Assembly (NCBI GenBank): GCA_946184215.1
Contig: CAMHER010000027.1
Span: forward strand, 1-15,033
DNA: 15,033 bases
Direction: 5' to 3'
Origin: an uncultured Clostridia bacterium
GTDB lineage: Bacteria; Bacillota; Clostridia; Oscillospirales; Oscillospiraceae
Each line of letters begins with the position of its first letter. Within the stretch, counting starts at the first letter, position 1. The translations under genes and the position numbers were made by a program. The notes under the pieces are model-generated. The model did not search any database. It was not told where the DNA came from and was given only the letters and a program-made list of their open reading frames with translations. Positions 1 through 8,068 of this stretch are shown here, in pieces.

Positions 1-125
1 CTGTCAAGGTTGACCGTGAAGCACACCGTGTCCAGCCCAAGGCGCGCGGCGGCAAGGGCTGCCTCGATACCGGCGTGTCCCGCGCCGATGACAGCAATAT
101 CACATTTTCCCGCGTCGTATCTCAT
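1..125 (-). CDS. mnmG: MnmG (GidA), tRNA uridine-5-carboxymethylaminomethyl modification enzyme, N-terminal fragment
   Basis: The complement of the first 125 bases reads as a start codon at 125 followed by 41 residues, beginning MRYDAGKCDIAVIGAGHAG and ending in CFTVNLD. This is the N-terminal FAD-binding Rossmann motif (GxGHAG) of MnmG, which with MnmE installs the carboxymethylaminomethyl group on wobble uridine of certain tRNAs in the cytoplasm. The gene runs off the left edge, so only the nucleotide-binding loop is visible. A GGAG ribosome binding site lies just upstream of the ATG. The gene is divergent from the surface protein gene at 339 and has a possible promoter of its own. Other flavoproteins share the loop, but GAGHAGxEAALAAAR plus the NLD that follows is characteristic of MnmG. 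Confidence 0.93.
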   Translation of the reverse strand, partial: MRYDAGKCDIAVIGAGHAGIEAALAAARLGLDTVCFTVNLD

Positions 126-167
126 AGCTCGTCTTTTTCTCCGTTTATCCATAAATCGCTTACCGTA

Positions 168-195
168 AGTATAGCAGATTGGCAGGGAAAAACAA
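168..195 (-). promoter_or_regulatory. Probable sigma-A promoter of mnmG
   Basis: On the minus strand TTGTTT (195-190) and TATACT (173-168) are separated by 16 bp and lie about 45 bp upstream of the mnmG start. The -10 box is 5/6 to consensus, the -35 box weaker. Confidence 0.5.
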
Positions 196-261
196 TCTTT
201 TTCTCACACTGCCGGCGGGACGGCAGCGGGGGAAAAGGGAAGGAAAGAGTCGAAAAAGGCA

Positions 262-290
262 TTGACCGGAACAACAAGCTGTTGTATAAT
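262..290 (+). promoter_or_regulatory. Consensus sigma-A promoter of the surface protein gene
   Basis: TTGACC (262-267) and a perfect TATAAT (285-290) are separated by 17 bp, about 50 bp upstream of the ATG at 339. This near-perfect promoter suggests strong constitutive expression. It lacks the TGTGA repeats found at the three promoters further right. Confidence 0.8.
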
Positions 291-338
291 CCTGATAAAA
301 GGGTAACTATATCCTGTATTGAAGTGAGGTGCCATTTC

Positions 339-1493
339 ATGTCCCGCAGGTTTTCAAAGCTTATGACCTTCGTGCTGGCGATCTGCCTGCTTGCCTCTCT
401 GATGACGGCGGGCGTTTTTGCCGACGAGAATGACACGATCATCGAGCGCGCCCTCGCCACCTCTGACAAGGAGGCTGTCGTCATGCGTACGGCCGGCGAG
501 ATCGCCTTTACGACCAGCACCACCGGGGCGAGCGTTTCCTCCGTTGTCTGGACGGATGCGAACGGGACGGCAGTCGGCGCGTCGGACGCCTTCCGCCAGG
601 AGGTTTATACGCTGACGGTCACGCTCACGGCAGGCGACGGTTATATTTTTGCACAGAACTGCTCCGGCTATCTCTACGGGAAATCCTGCAGCATCGCCGT
701 CAGCGCCGACGGGAAGAGCGTATCCCTTCGCCGTCAGATCGAGCCGCCCGTCTGGTCGCCGATCATCATGAAGCACCCGCTGACCGACCCTCCCATTGAG
801 ATCGGCGAGCTGGCGTCCTATGTCTCCTCGGCCACCTTTGCCACCTCCAGCCAGTGGTTTTTCGTCAGCCCGGACGGGAGCGAAACCCTGACGGTCAAGG
901 ATGCCGTGGGGCGCTTCTCCGGGATCCGCGTCGACGACGAGGGCATCGGCCGCATCATTATCTACAACGTCCCGGCCGAAATGAACGGCTGGAACATTTT
1001 CTGCCGCTTCTATGAGAGCACCGGCGTATATAATTCAGACTCGCAGAAGGCCGTGATCCAGGTGAATGTGCCGGAGCCGACGCCCACGCCCGAACCCACG
1101 CCGGAGCCGACGCCCGAACCTACCCCCGAGCCTACACCGGAACCTACTCCCGAGCCTACGCCTGAGCCTGTCCCGGAGGACGAGCCGGAGCCCACCCCGG
1201 CCCCGACGCCCGCTCCTCTCGTGTGGCAGTTCAACGACGGCGGCCACTGGCATGAGGGGGAGAACGGAGCAACGCTGGATCTTGGCGAGCACAGCATGGT
1301 GTGGACCGCCGTCGAGGGCAGCAACGAGGAACAGGGCCGCTGCAGCGTCTGCGGCTATACGGCAAGCCGTATCGTCGAGGATCCGGCGCAGCAGAGCCTG
1401 AAGGGCAAGATCCTCATCGGTCTCGGCGTGGCCACGGCGGTGCTGATGATTCTCTCCGTCGCGGCTCCCGGCAAGAAAAAGAAAAAGAGATAG
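339..1493 (+). CDS. Secreted surface protein with Ig-like domains, PTPEP linker and C-terminal membrane anchor
   Basis: 384 aa. The start at 339 is preferred because it follows a GTGAGGT ribosome binding site, sits just behind a consensus promoter and opens a typical signal peptide (RR at 3-4, hydrophobic 8-27, cleavage after VFA at 28); the frame is open upstream but that part reads as non-protein. Residues about 45-135 look like a beta-sandwich (YTLTVTLTAGDGYIF). About 143-245 is an Ig-like domain with KHP, W-FVSPDG and EMNGW motifs that recurs in the lipoprotein at 8069. Residues 245-293 are a Pro-Thr-Glu linker. Then comes a small knuckle with H303, H305, H318, C335 and C338 that could bind a metal, and a final transmembrane helix (about 358-378) with a KKKKKR tail. 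No LPXTG motif is seen, so anchoring is probably by the helix. No enzymatic function is recognised. A terminator follows, so the gene is monocistronic. Confidence 0.75.
   Translation: MSRRFSKLMTFVLAICLLASLMTAGVFADENDTIIERALATSDKEAVVMRTAGEIAFTTSTTGASVSSVVWTDANGTAVGASDAFRQEVYTLTVTLTAGDGYIFAQNCSGYLYGKSCSIAVSADGKSVSLRRQIEPPVWSPIIMKHPLTDPPIEIGELASYVSSATFATSSQWFFVSPDGSETLTVKDAVGRFSGIRVDDEGIGRIIIYNVPAEMNGWNIFCRFYESTGVYNSDSQKAVIQVNVPEPTPTPEPTPEPTPEPTPEPTPEPTPEPTPEPVPEDEPEPTPAPTPAPLVWQFNDGGHWHEGENGATLDLGEHSMVWTAVEGSNEEQGRCSVCGYTASRIVEDPAQQSLKGKILIGLGVATAVLMILSVAAPGKKKKKR
1071..1218 (+). repeat. PTPEP-encoding 12-bp tandem repeat
   Basis: Degenerate 12-bp units encoding (P-T-P-E) form the wall-spanning linker of the surface protein. 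They differ mostly at third codon positions, so the protein rather than the DNA sequence is conserved. Confidence 0.85.
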
Positions 1494-1506
1494 GCTGAAA
1501 CAAGCA

Positions 1507-1545
1507 AGAAAAGCTGCCTTTAGGAATGGCAGCTTTTCTTTTATT
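1507..1545 (+). terminator. Rho-independent terminator after the surface protein gene
   Basis: A perfect 12-bp stem AGAAAAGCTGCC (1507-1518) and its complement (1528-1539) close a 9-nt loop and are followed by a T-rich tail. It starts 14 bp after the stop codon. The A-rich 5' side means it could also work on the other strand. Confidence 0.88.
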
Positions 1546-1639
1546 GCCTGAGGAGCCTTCAGGACGCCCCTCTGCGGCGGCAATTGACGTTTTTGTGAAT
1601 AATCACCAATTTTTCCTCTCTTCTCGGGCGTTTTTTATC

Positions 1640-1668
1640 TTCCCATAACGACCCAAAAAAGGTATAAT
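1640..1668 (+). promoter_or_regulatory. Probable promoter of the exporter operon
   Basis: A perfect TATAAT (1663-1668) lies 17 bp behind TTCCCA (1640-1645, 4/6 to consensus), about 100 bp before the first gene. No TGTGA direct repeat with 11-bp spacing is seen here, so the operon encoding the regulator seems to be under a different, basal control. The rest of 1545-1771 holds only a short GTGA-ATAA-TCAC inverted repeat near 1595 of unknown meaning. Confidence 0.6.
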
Positions 1669-1771
1669 AAAAAGAAAATATATCGTCAATTTTTGCAGGA
1701 TCCCAGAGCGCCGGCCCAGGCAGTCTTCCGCCCCGCTCCGGCGATCTGCCCGAATAGAAATGAGAGAGCAT

Positions 1772-2188
1772 ATGAAAGAGTCGATTTACAGAGAAAAAAG
1801 CCTGAAGGGCGTGAGCTCGCCGGAGGAGCTGGGGAGCTATCTGCGCGTCACGAGCCCCGCCGTCTGGCTTCTTCTGATCGCGGTGATCCTTCTGCTGGCC
1901 GGAATGCTTCTGTGGAGCTCCACGGTCTCCATCGACAGCATTGCAGCCGGTACGGCCCGGGTCGAGGACGGCAGTATGGTCCTGACCTTTGACGATGAAC
2001 AGATCGCCGCTGCCGTAAAGCCCGGTATGACCGTCCGGATCGGGGAGAGCGAAGGACGCATCAGCAGCATCGGTACCCTTCCCTCCGGCGGCCTGTTTGC
2101 CGCCGGGGAGATCGCTCTTTCCGACGGCAGCTACCCGGCCAGCGTGCTCCTGCGCAAGACGCAGGTGCTGAAGCTTCTGTTTAACTGA
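1772..2188 (+). CDS. NHLM-type export system HlyD-like membrane protein, short form
   Basis: 138 aa. The start at 1772 is chosen over the in-frame ATG at 1760 because GAGAG lies at the right distance only for 1772. The N-terminus (IYREKSLKGVSSPEELGSYL) matches the cytoplasmic signature of the NHLM_micro_HlyD family, where SPE-L and RVTSPAVWL precede the membrane segment (about 31-48). The remaining ~90 residues are extracytoplasmic and beta-rich, resembling the barrel/lipoyl-like part of membrane fusion proteins. It is much shorter than ordinary HlyD proteins and lacks the long coiled coil, which makes sense for a single-membrane cell with no outer membrane to reach. It likely forms an adaptor for the two ABC proteins encoded 9 bp downstream. 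First gene of a five-gene operon. Confidence 0.78.
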   Translation: MKESIYREKSLKGVSSPEELGSYLRVTSPAVWLLLIAVILLLAGMLLWSSTVSIDSIAAGTARVEDGSMVLTFDDEQIAAAVKPGMTVRIGESEGRISSIGTLPSGGLFAAGEIALSDGSYPASVLLRKTQVLKLLFN

Positions 2189-2196
2189 GGCGCGCC

Positions 2197-4377
2197 ATGG
2201 GTAAGAAAAAGATCCCCCAGCCGGGGAAGGGGCGGGCCGTCAAGGTTCCCGTCATCATGCAGATGGAGGCGCTGGAGTGCGGCGCGGCCTCTCTTGCCAT
2301 GGTCATGGCCTATTACGGCAAGTGGGTCCCGTTGGAGCAGGTCCGTCTGGACTGCGGCGTGAGCCGCGACGGCTCCAACGCGCGGAACGTGCTGGTCGCG
2401 GCGCGCAGCTACGGCTTTAAGGCCGAGGGCTTCCGCTGCGAGCCGGATGTGCTCCGCAGGGATATTGCCCTGCCCTGTATCATCCACTGGAATTTCAATC
2501 ATTTCGTTGTGCTTGACGGCTTCCGCGGCAACTACGCCTGCCTCAACGACCCCGCACGGGGCGAGGTCAAGGTCTCCATGGAGGAATTCGACGAGGCCTT
2601 CACGGGCATTTGTCTGCAGATCACGCCGGGTCCGGATTTTCAGCCGGGCGGAAAGAGAAAAAGCACGCTGTCCTTTGCCAGAACCCGTCTCAAGGGCGCG
2701 GAGGCAGCAGTGGCTTTCGTGATGCTTTCCACCATCATCGGATATCTCTTTAGAATCATCAACCCGATTTTCTCCCGCTTCTTAATGGATCGTCTCCTGA
2801 CGGGGGAGAACCGGGAACTCCTGATGCCCTTCCTGACGCTGATAGCGATGCTGGGGCTGGCGCAGGTCGCCGTTTCGTGGGTCCAGGCGGTGTATGCGCT
2901 GAAGATCAACGGCAAGATGGCCATCGTCGGCAGCAGCGAATATATGTGGAAGCTGCTGCACTTGCCCATGGCCTTTTTCTCCCAGCGCATGGCGGGCGAT
3001 CTGCTGCAGCGCCAGGGCACCAACGCCACCATTGCCTCCACCCTGGTCAATACGCTGACGCCTCTTGTGCTCAACACGATCATGATGATCTTTTACCTGG
3101 TCGTGATGCTTCGATACAGCGTGCTGCTGACGATTCTCGGCCTTGTGACCATCGTACTGAATCTGACGGTTTCCCGGCTGATCTCGGCCAAGCGCGTGAA
3201 TATCACGCGCGTTCAGATGCGCGACGCCGGCAAGCTCGCCGCTGCGACGGTCTCCGGTATCCAGATGGTGGAGACCATCAAGGCCAGCGGCGCCGAGAAC
3301 GGGTATTTCCAGAAATGGGCGGGCTACCAGGCCTCTGTCAACGCCCAGAGCGTCAAGTATGCCAAAGTGAACCAGTATCTCGGCATGATCCCGGTCCTGC
3401 TTTCCGACATTGCCGACGCTTCGGTGCTGATTTTCGGCGTGTGGCTCTCGATGCAGGGAAAATTCTCCCTGGGCATGATCCTCGGCTTCCAGGGCTTCCT
3501 CGGCGCGTTCATGTCCCCGGCCATGACCATCATCTCCGCCGGCCAGATGATCCAGGAGATGCGCACGGACATGGAGCGCGTGGAGGACGTGATGCGCTAC
3601 CCCGACGATCCCTACGCCGCCGACACCCCCTATGAAGAGAAAAAGGACTATTCCAAGCTCTCCGGAAACATTGAACTCAGAAATGTCTGCTTCGGCTATT
3701 CCCGCCTGGGCCAGCCGCTGATCCGGGACTTTTCCATGAGCATGAAGAGAGGCAGCCGCGTCGCCTTTGTAGGCAGCTCCGGCTGCGGAAAGTCCACGCT
3801 CTCCAAGCTCATTTCCGGCCTGTATCAGCCCTGGAGCGGGGAGATCCTCTTTGACGGAAAGCCCATTTCTGAGATCGACCGCAGCGTGTTCACCGGTTCG
3901 GTGGCGGTGGTCGATCAGGACATCACGCTCTTTGAGGATACCATCGCCAACAACATCAAAATGTGGGACAAGTCCATTGAGGACTTCGAAATGATCCTTG
4001 CCGCGCGCGACGCGCAGATCTACGACGATATTATGGCCCGTGAAGGCGGCTTTGACGCCAAACTGACGGAGGGCGGCAAGGACCTCTCCGGCGGCCAGCG
4101 CCAGCGTCTGGAGATCGCCCGCGTGCTGGCGCAGGACCCCTCCATCATCATCATGGACGAGGCAACCTCGGCGCTGGATGCCAAGACGGAATATGAGCTG
4201 GTCAAAGCGGTCAAGGATCGCGGGATCACCTGTATCGTGATCGCCCACAGGCTTTCCACCATCCGCGACTGCGACGAGATCATTGTCCTCGACCACGGCC
4301 GGGTGGTGGAGCGCGGCACCCATGAGGAGCTCATGACCATGGGCGGCGCTTACACCGAGCTGGTCTGCAGCGACTGA
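2197..4377 (+). CDS. Peptidase-containing ABC exporter (C39 leader peptidase + membrane domain + ATPase), NHLM ABC1 type
   Basis: 726 aa. This transporter should cut double-glycine leader peptides and export the cargo across the membrane. Residues 15-140 are a C39 cysteine peptidase: oxyanion Q22, catalytic C28 in LECGAAS, H102 in NHFVVLDGF and D118 in NDPA are all present, so the peptidase looks active. About 165-455 is the exporter membrane domain with six predicted helices. The ATPase has Walker A GSSGCGKST (526-534), signature LSGGQ (630-634), Walker B IIIMDEATSALD (from 650) and the H-loop H684. Length and order match NHLM_micro_ABC1 and lactococcin-type exporters. It lies between the HlyD-like gene and a second ABC gene starting 11 bp downstream, so the two ABC proteins may act together. 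Candidate cargo: the GG-leader proteins at 10489 and 13486. Confidence 0.93.
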   Translation: MGKKKIPQPGKGRAVKVPVIMQMEALECGAASLAMVMAYYGKWVPLEQVRLDCGVSRDGSNARNVLVAARSYGFKAEGFRCEPDVLRRDIALPCIIHWNFNHFVVLDGFRGNYACLNDPARGEVKVSMEEFDEAFTGICLQITPGPDFQPGGKRKSTLSFARTRLKGAEAAVAFVMLSTIIGYLFRIINPIFSRFLMDRLLTGENRELLMPFLTLIAMLGLAQVAVSWVQAVYALKINGKMAIVGSSEYMWKLLHLPMAFFSQRMAGDLLQRQGTNATIASTLVNTLTPLVLNTIMMIFYLVVMLRYSVLLTILGLVTIVLNLTVSRLISAKRVNITRVQMRDAGKLAAATVSGIQMVETIKASGAENGYFQKWAGYQASVNAQSVKYAKVNQYLGMIPVLLSDIADASVLIFGVWLSMQGKFSLGMILGFQGFLGAFMSPAMTIISAGQMIQEMRTDMERVEDVMRYPDDPYAADTPYEEKKDYSKLSGNIELRNVCFGYSRLGQPLIRDFSMSMKRGSRVAFVGSSGCGKSTLSKLISGLYQPWSGEILFDGKPISEIDRSVFTGSVAVVDQDITLFEDTIANNIKMWDKSIEDFEMILAARDAQIYDDIMAREGGFDAKLTEGGKDLSGGQRQRLEIARVLAQDPSIIIMDEATSALDAKTEYELVKAVKDRGITCIVIAHRLSTIRDCDEIIVLDHGRVVERGTHEELMTMGGAYTELVCSD

Positions 4378-4388
4378 GGAGGCGGGCT

Positions 4389-6572
4389 ATGGGTTGGTTT
4401 GACGAACAGATCCGGCAGAGAAAGCTGTCGGATCAGGAAATATTGGAAGACTCCATGCTTCAAATGGCCTCCGTCGTGCTGGGAAAGCGCCGGGCGGATC
4501 ACCTGTATGACGAGGGGATCGCCGCCAGGGAAGCCATCGACGAAATCCTGAAATACTATCGCTGCAAAAGCGTCGAGATCCCCGAGAGCATCGGCGATCT
4601 GGACGAGCAGCTGGAATACTGCCTGCGGCCCCACGGCCTGATGCGGCGCAACATTGTCCTGGAGGAGAACTGGTTCCGGGACAGCTATGGACCGGTGCTG
4701 GCCTTCCGCAAATCAGACGGCGCCGCCGTAGCGCTGCTGCCCGGCTCCGTGAGCGGCTATTCCTTCCGCGACCCGGACACGGGGGCGAAGCGGAAGGTCG
4801 ACAGCGCCGCCGCGGCGGAATTTGACCGGAATGCGATCTGCTTCTACCGGCCCCTTCCGCTGCGGGAACTGAAGATCTGGGATCTGATCCTGTTCCTCAA
4901 GGACACCCTGAGCGCTTCGGATCAGCTCTGGATCGTTGCGCTCTCCTTTGCCGCCACGGTGCTGGGGATGCTGATGACCAACATCACCCGCGCCCTCACC
5001 GGCTTCGTTTTAAAAAGCGGAAACGGAACGCTGCTGCTGGGCACGGCTGTGTTCATGATCACGGCGATTCTCTCGGAACGGCTGGTCGACTGCACAAAAT
5101 CGCTGATGATGAGCCGGATCGAGCTGAAATCCTCGCTGTCTGTGGAAGCTGCCATGATGATGCGGCTGATGAACATGCCGGCAAACTTCTTCCGTCGCTA
5201 TTCCTCCGGTGAGCTGTCCAGCCGTTATGAGGCGGTGGGGCAGCTGTGCGAGCTGATCATCGGCAGCCTGTATTCCGTCGGCCTCAGCTCGTTGTTCTCG
5301 CTGCTGTATCTCGCACAGATCCATCACTACGCGCCGGCGCTGACGCTTCCGGCCCTGCTGATCGTTGCGGTGACCCTTGCCTTCAGCGTCGTCTCGGCAC
5401 TGACGCAGATCCGCCTCAGCCGCGAGATCATGAAAAAGGGCGCAAAGCTCAACGGCCTGAGCTTTGCGCTGGTCAGCGGTGTGCAGAAGATCAAAATGGC
5501 CGGCGCCGAAAAGCGCGCCTTTGCCAAATGGGCGCAGTCCTATGCCGAGACCTCGGCGCCCAGCTACAATCCGCCCCTGATCATCAAGGCCAACGCCGCG
5601 ATTTCCTGCGCGATCTCTCTGGTGGGGACGATCATCCTGTACTATCTTGCGGTACAGACGCGCGTCAGCCCCTCGCAATATATCGCTTTTAACTCCGCCT
5701 TCGGCGCGGTGACGGGCGCCTTTGCCTCGCTGACCGCCGTGGCCCTGTCCCTTGCCCGGATCCGTCCGATCCTGGAAATGGCGGAGCCGATTTTGAAAAC
5801 AAAACCGGAGACCTCGGAGGAGAGGAGCATGGTGACGCGGCTCGGCGGATCCATCGAGCTGTCCAATGTCTGCTTCCGCTATAACGACCATATGCCCTAC
5901 GTCATCGACGGCCTTGACCTGAAGATCCGCGCTGGGGAATATGTGGCGATCGTGGGCACCACCGGCTGCGGAAAAAGCACACTGCTGCGCCTCCTGCTGG
6001 GCTTTGAGACGCCCGAAAAAGGCGCGGTGTACTACGACGGAAAAGATCTTGCCAAGCTTGATCTGCGCTCGCTGCGCCGGCATATCGGCACGGTGACCCA
6101 GGACGGGACCCTCTTCCAGGGCGACATCTACTCCAATATCGTGATCTCCGCGCCCCAGCTGAGCCTGGACGAGGCCTGGGAGGCGGCCGAGATCGCCGGT
6201 ATCGCCGACGATATCCGCGCCATGCCCATGGGCATGCAGACGGTCATCGCCGAAGGACAGGGCGGCATTTCGGGCGGTCAAAAGCAGCGGCTGATGATCG
6301 CGCGGGCCATTGCTCCCAAGCCGAAGATCCTCTTGTTCGACGAGGCGACCTCGGCTCTGGACAACAAGACGCAGAAGAAGGTCTCCGACGCGCTCGACGG
6401 CCTGAAATGCACCCGCATCGTGATCGCGCACCGGCTCAGCACGATCCACAACTGCGACCGGATCCTGGTCCTGTCCGGCGGAAAGATCCGTGAGAGCGGG
6501 ACATACGACGAGTTGATCGCACAAAAAGGCTTCTTTGCCGAGCTGGTCGAGCGTCAGCGGCTGGATCTGTGA
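4389..6572 (+). CDS. NHLM-type ABC exporter without peptidase (ABC2 type)
   Basis: 727 aa. The first ~160 residues are a soluble domain that is not a C39 peptidase (no Q-x5-C motif) and resembles the N-terminal domain of NHLM_micro_ABC2 proteins. The membrane domain spans about 170-450 and the ATPase about 480-727, with Walker A GTTGCGKST (523-531), signature ISGGQ (627-631), Walker B ILLFDEATSALD (from 647) and AHRLST. All ATPase motifs are intact, so both partners of the pair should hydrolyse ATP. A strong GAGGAGG ribosome binding site overlaps the stop of the preceding gene, suggesting translational coupling and a fixed ratio with ABC1. Its role is probably as heterodimer partner or second pump for the processed cargo. 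The role of the N-terminal domain is unknown. Confidence 0.9.
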   Translation: MGWFDEQIRQRKLSDQEILEDSMLQMASVVLGKRRADHLYDEGIAAREAIDEILKYYRCKSVEIPESIGDLDEQLEYCLRPHGLMRRNIVLEENWFRDSYGPVLAFRKSDGAAVALLPGSVSGYSFRDPDTGAKRKVDSAAAAEFDRNAICFYRPLPLRELKIWDLILFLKDTLSASDQLWIVALSFAATVLGMLMTNITRALTGFVLKSGNGTLLLGTAVFMITAILSERLVDCTKSLMMSRIELKSSLSVEAAMMMRLMNMPANFFRRYSSGELSSRYEAVGQLCELIIGSLYSVGLSSLFSLLYLAQIHHYAPALTLPALLIVAVTLAFSVVSALTQIRLSREIMKKGAKLNGLSFALVSGVQKIKMAGAEKRAFAKWAQSYAETSAPSYNPPLIIKANAAISCAISLVGTIILYYLAVQTRVSPSQYIAFNSAFGAVTGAFASLTAVALSLARIRPILEMAEPILKTKPETSEERSMVTRLGGSIELSNVCFRYNDHMPYVIDGLDLKIRAGEYVAIVGTTGCGKSTLLRLLLGFETPEKGAVYYDGKDLAKLDLRSLRRHIGTVTQDGTLFQGDIYSNIVISAPQLSLDEAWEAAEIAGIADDIRAMPMGMQTVIAEGQGGISGGQKQRLMIARAIAPKPKILLFDEATSALDNKTQKKVSDALDGLKCTRIVIAHRLSTIHNCDRILVLSGGKIRESGTYDELIAQKGFFAELVERQRLDL

Positions 6573-6611
6573 TCCTCCGCAACGGCTGAAAAAGAAAGGA
6601 ATGAGGGCAAA

Positions 6612-7118
6612 ATGGCGCATCCATGGATCAACCGGGATTTTTATGAAGCTACGGTCCGCTTTGAAGAAAGCGACGCGGCACAGGAACTGTTTTACCGCGT
6701 GATGGACACCAAAATCGAGCGAGGCGGTAAAACGGACACGGTCCGGAACCAGATCCTCCGCACCTACGCCATGCTGTTTTGTGAAGATCTGGCTCTCGCA
6801 CCCGGCCAACCGGCCGGCTTTGAGGAGGTCGAGGCGACGGCTGACCGGCTTTACATCGGCGAGCTTGCGTTTGACCCCAATCACTGGTACCGTATGATGC
6901 ATCATTTTCCCGTTATCGACGAGGACAATTATGACCGTTTTGCCGCTCTGGTGATCGCGGATCTCAGTGCCGGACCGCTGCACGAGGCGGCAATCAACGG
7001 CGGGCAGATGCTGCTGGTCGGCGCGCTCGATCCGCTGGCGATGAGCCGGGAGGAGCGGAAAAGCCAAAAGTATCATGTTGCCGCTCTCCCCTTTGAGACA
7101 CAGGAGGAGAGGACATGA
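6612..7118 (+). CDS. Unknown 168-aa cytoplasmic protein in the exporter operon
   Basis: I do not recognise this family. The protein is soluble and acidic with no signal peptide, membrane helix or Cys pair. It has a helical N-terminal half (HPWINRDFYEATVRF) and a His/Trp-rich centre (NHWYRMMHHFPVIDEDNYDRF, about residues 90-110). The start at 6612 follows AAGGAATGAGGG. It lies 39 bp after the second exporter gene and its stop overlaps the start of the response regulator gene by four bases (ATGA, 7115-7118), so translation is coupled. Its position suggests a role in the export system or its regulation, for example as accessory or immunity factor or as a partner that modulates the regulator in place of a kinase. 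These are guesses from context only. Confidence 0.75.
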   Translation: MAHPWINRDFYEATVRFEESDAAQELFYRVMDTKIERGGKTDTVRNQILRTYAMLFCEDLALAPGQPAGFEEVEATADRLYIGELAFDPNHWYRMMHHFPVIDEDNYDRFAALVIADLSAGPLHEAAINGGQMLLVGALDPLAMSREERKSQKYHVAALPFETQEERT

Positions 7119-7921
7119 CTGTACTTACCGTACTCGACAGCCCGGAGCTTCTTTCCGCTGTTACGGACCTTCTCCGCGCCGCCGCACCGGAGGCGGAGCA
7201 TCTTGCCTTTGACAGCAGCCTTCGGGCGCTTGCCGCGGCGCGAGGACAGGAGATCGACATCGCCGTGATCGACACCGCCCTGCCCGAGCTGAGAGGCCTG
7301 GACCTGGGCCGCTATCTGCGGGAGCTCTACCCGAACGTCAATCTGATCTATCTTTCCGAGGATCGGGAGGCGGGCTTTGAGGCGCTGCGCCAGCATGCCA
7401 GCGGCATCCTGCCCAAGCCACCGGGGGCAGAGGAGATGCGCCGGGAACTGGAGGATCTCCGCTATCCCCAGACGCAGAAGGAACGAAAACGGCTCTTTGC
7501 CCAGACCTTCGGAAATTTTGAGCTATTTGTGGACGGAAAGCCCGTTGTGTTCAAATACACCAAAACCAAGGAGATCGTGGCGATCCTGGTCAACAACCGT
7601 GGCGCGCAGACCACGAACGGCGAGCTGATCGCGACCCTCTGGGAGGACGACGGCGACCCGGACAAAAAAAGCTCCTACCTGTCCAATCTTCGACAGGATC
7701 TTCAGAATACCTTTACCCGCCTGAAGCTCAACGGGATCATCCTCAAGCAGCGCGGCAGCCTGGCCATTGCCACAGACCGTGTCGAGTGTGACCTCTTTGA
7801 CTGGCTGGAGAAGAAAAAGGAATCCCGTTACCAGTATCTCGGCGACTATATGAACCAGTACAGCTGGCCGGAAACGGTCCACGCCATGCTCGACGAGATC
7901 GCCTGGTCCTTTGACGAATAA
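7115..7921 (+). CDS. Response regulator with receiver domain and SARP/OmpR-type winged helix
   Basis: 268 aa. Residues 1-120 form a CheY-like receiver: phospho-acceptor D53 in AVIDTALPEL, switch residue S81 and K101 in LPKP are present, but the usual N-terminal acidic pair is reduced to a single D8. Residues about 128-235 form a Trans_reg_C-type winged helix (FGNFELFVDGKPV, then KTKEIVAILVNNRG, then LWEDD and SSYLSNLRQDL) like that of SARP and OmpR regulators. A short C-terminal tail of ~30 residues follows, with no full BTAD domain. No histidine kinase lies in the window. SARP/OmpR proteins bind direct repeats with a period of about 11 bp next to the -10 box, and exactly such repeats lie upstream of the genes at 8069, 10489 and 13486; it is therefore the prime candidate activator of all three. 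Strong AGGAGGAGAGG ribosome binding site. Confidence 0.85.
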   Translation: MTVLTVLDSPELLSAVTDLLRAAAPEAEHLAFDSSLRALAAARGQEIDIAVIDTALPELRGLDLGRYLRELYPNVNLIYLSEDREAGFEALRQHASGILPKPPGAEEMRRELEDLRYPQTQKERKRLFAQTFGNFELFVDGKPVVFKYTKTKEIVAILVNNRGAQTTNGELIATLWEDDGDPDKKSSYLSNLRQDLQNTFTRLKLNGIILKQRGSLAIATDRVECDLFDWLEKKKESRYQYLGDYMNQYSWPETVHAMLDEIAWSFDE

Positions 7922-7946
7922 AAGCGCGCTCTCATGCAGTTTTCTG

Positions 7947-7970
7947 CCGCGAAGACACGGCTCTTTGCGG
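7947..7970 (+). other. Hairpin between the regulator gene and the lipoprotein operator
   Basis: CCGCGAAGA (7947-7955) can pair with TCTTTGCGG (7962-7970) over 9 bp with one G-U wobble and a 6-nt loop. There is no T-run behind it, so it is a poor terminator. It directly abuts the first TGTGACA heptamer and may end the operon transcript weakly or be incidental. Confidence 0.4.
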
Positions 7971-8004
7971 TGTGACACTTGTGTGATGATTCGTTTTGTA
8001 TCAT
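7971..8004 (+). promoter_or_regulatory. SARP-like operator and promoter of the lipoprotein gene
   Basis: TGTGACA (7971-7977) and TGTGATG (7982-7988) start 11 bp apart on the same strand, followed after exactly 10 bp by the -10 box TATCAT (7999-8004). No good -35 box is present; the second heptamer covers the place next to it, as in activator-dependent promoters. The same arrangement recurs at 10416 and 13379. Confidence 0.75.
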
Positions 8005-8068
8005 GCAGGTGTTGAAAGATTCAGAAAAAAACGGCGGAAAGACCCGCCGTTTAGATAGGAGGAAAAAA

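Noticed and set aside
75..338. N-terminal extension of the surface protein up to position 75
   Set aside because: It overlaps the mnmG start, contains the promoter, lacks a ribosome binding site and would place the signal peptide in the middle of the protein.
5010..7076. Long minus-strand open frame opposite the second exporter gene
   Set aside because: It is a shadow frame of GC-rich coding DNA, rich in His, Arg, Gln and Asp without domains, and it spans two genes that are clearly real on the plus strand.
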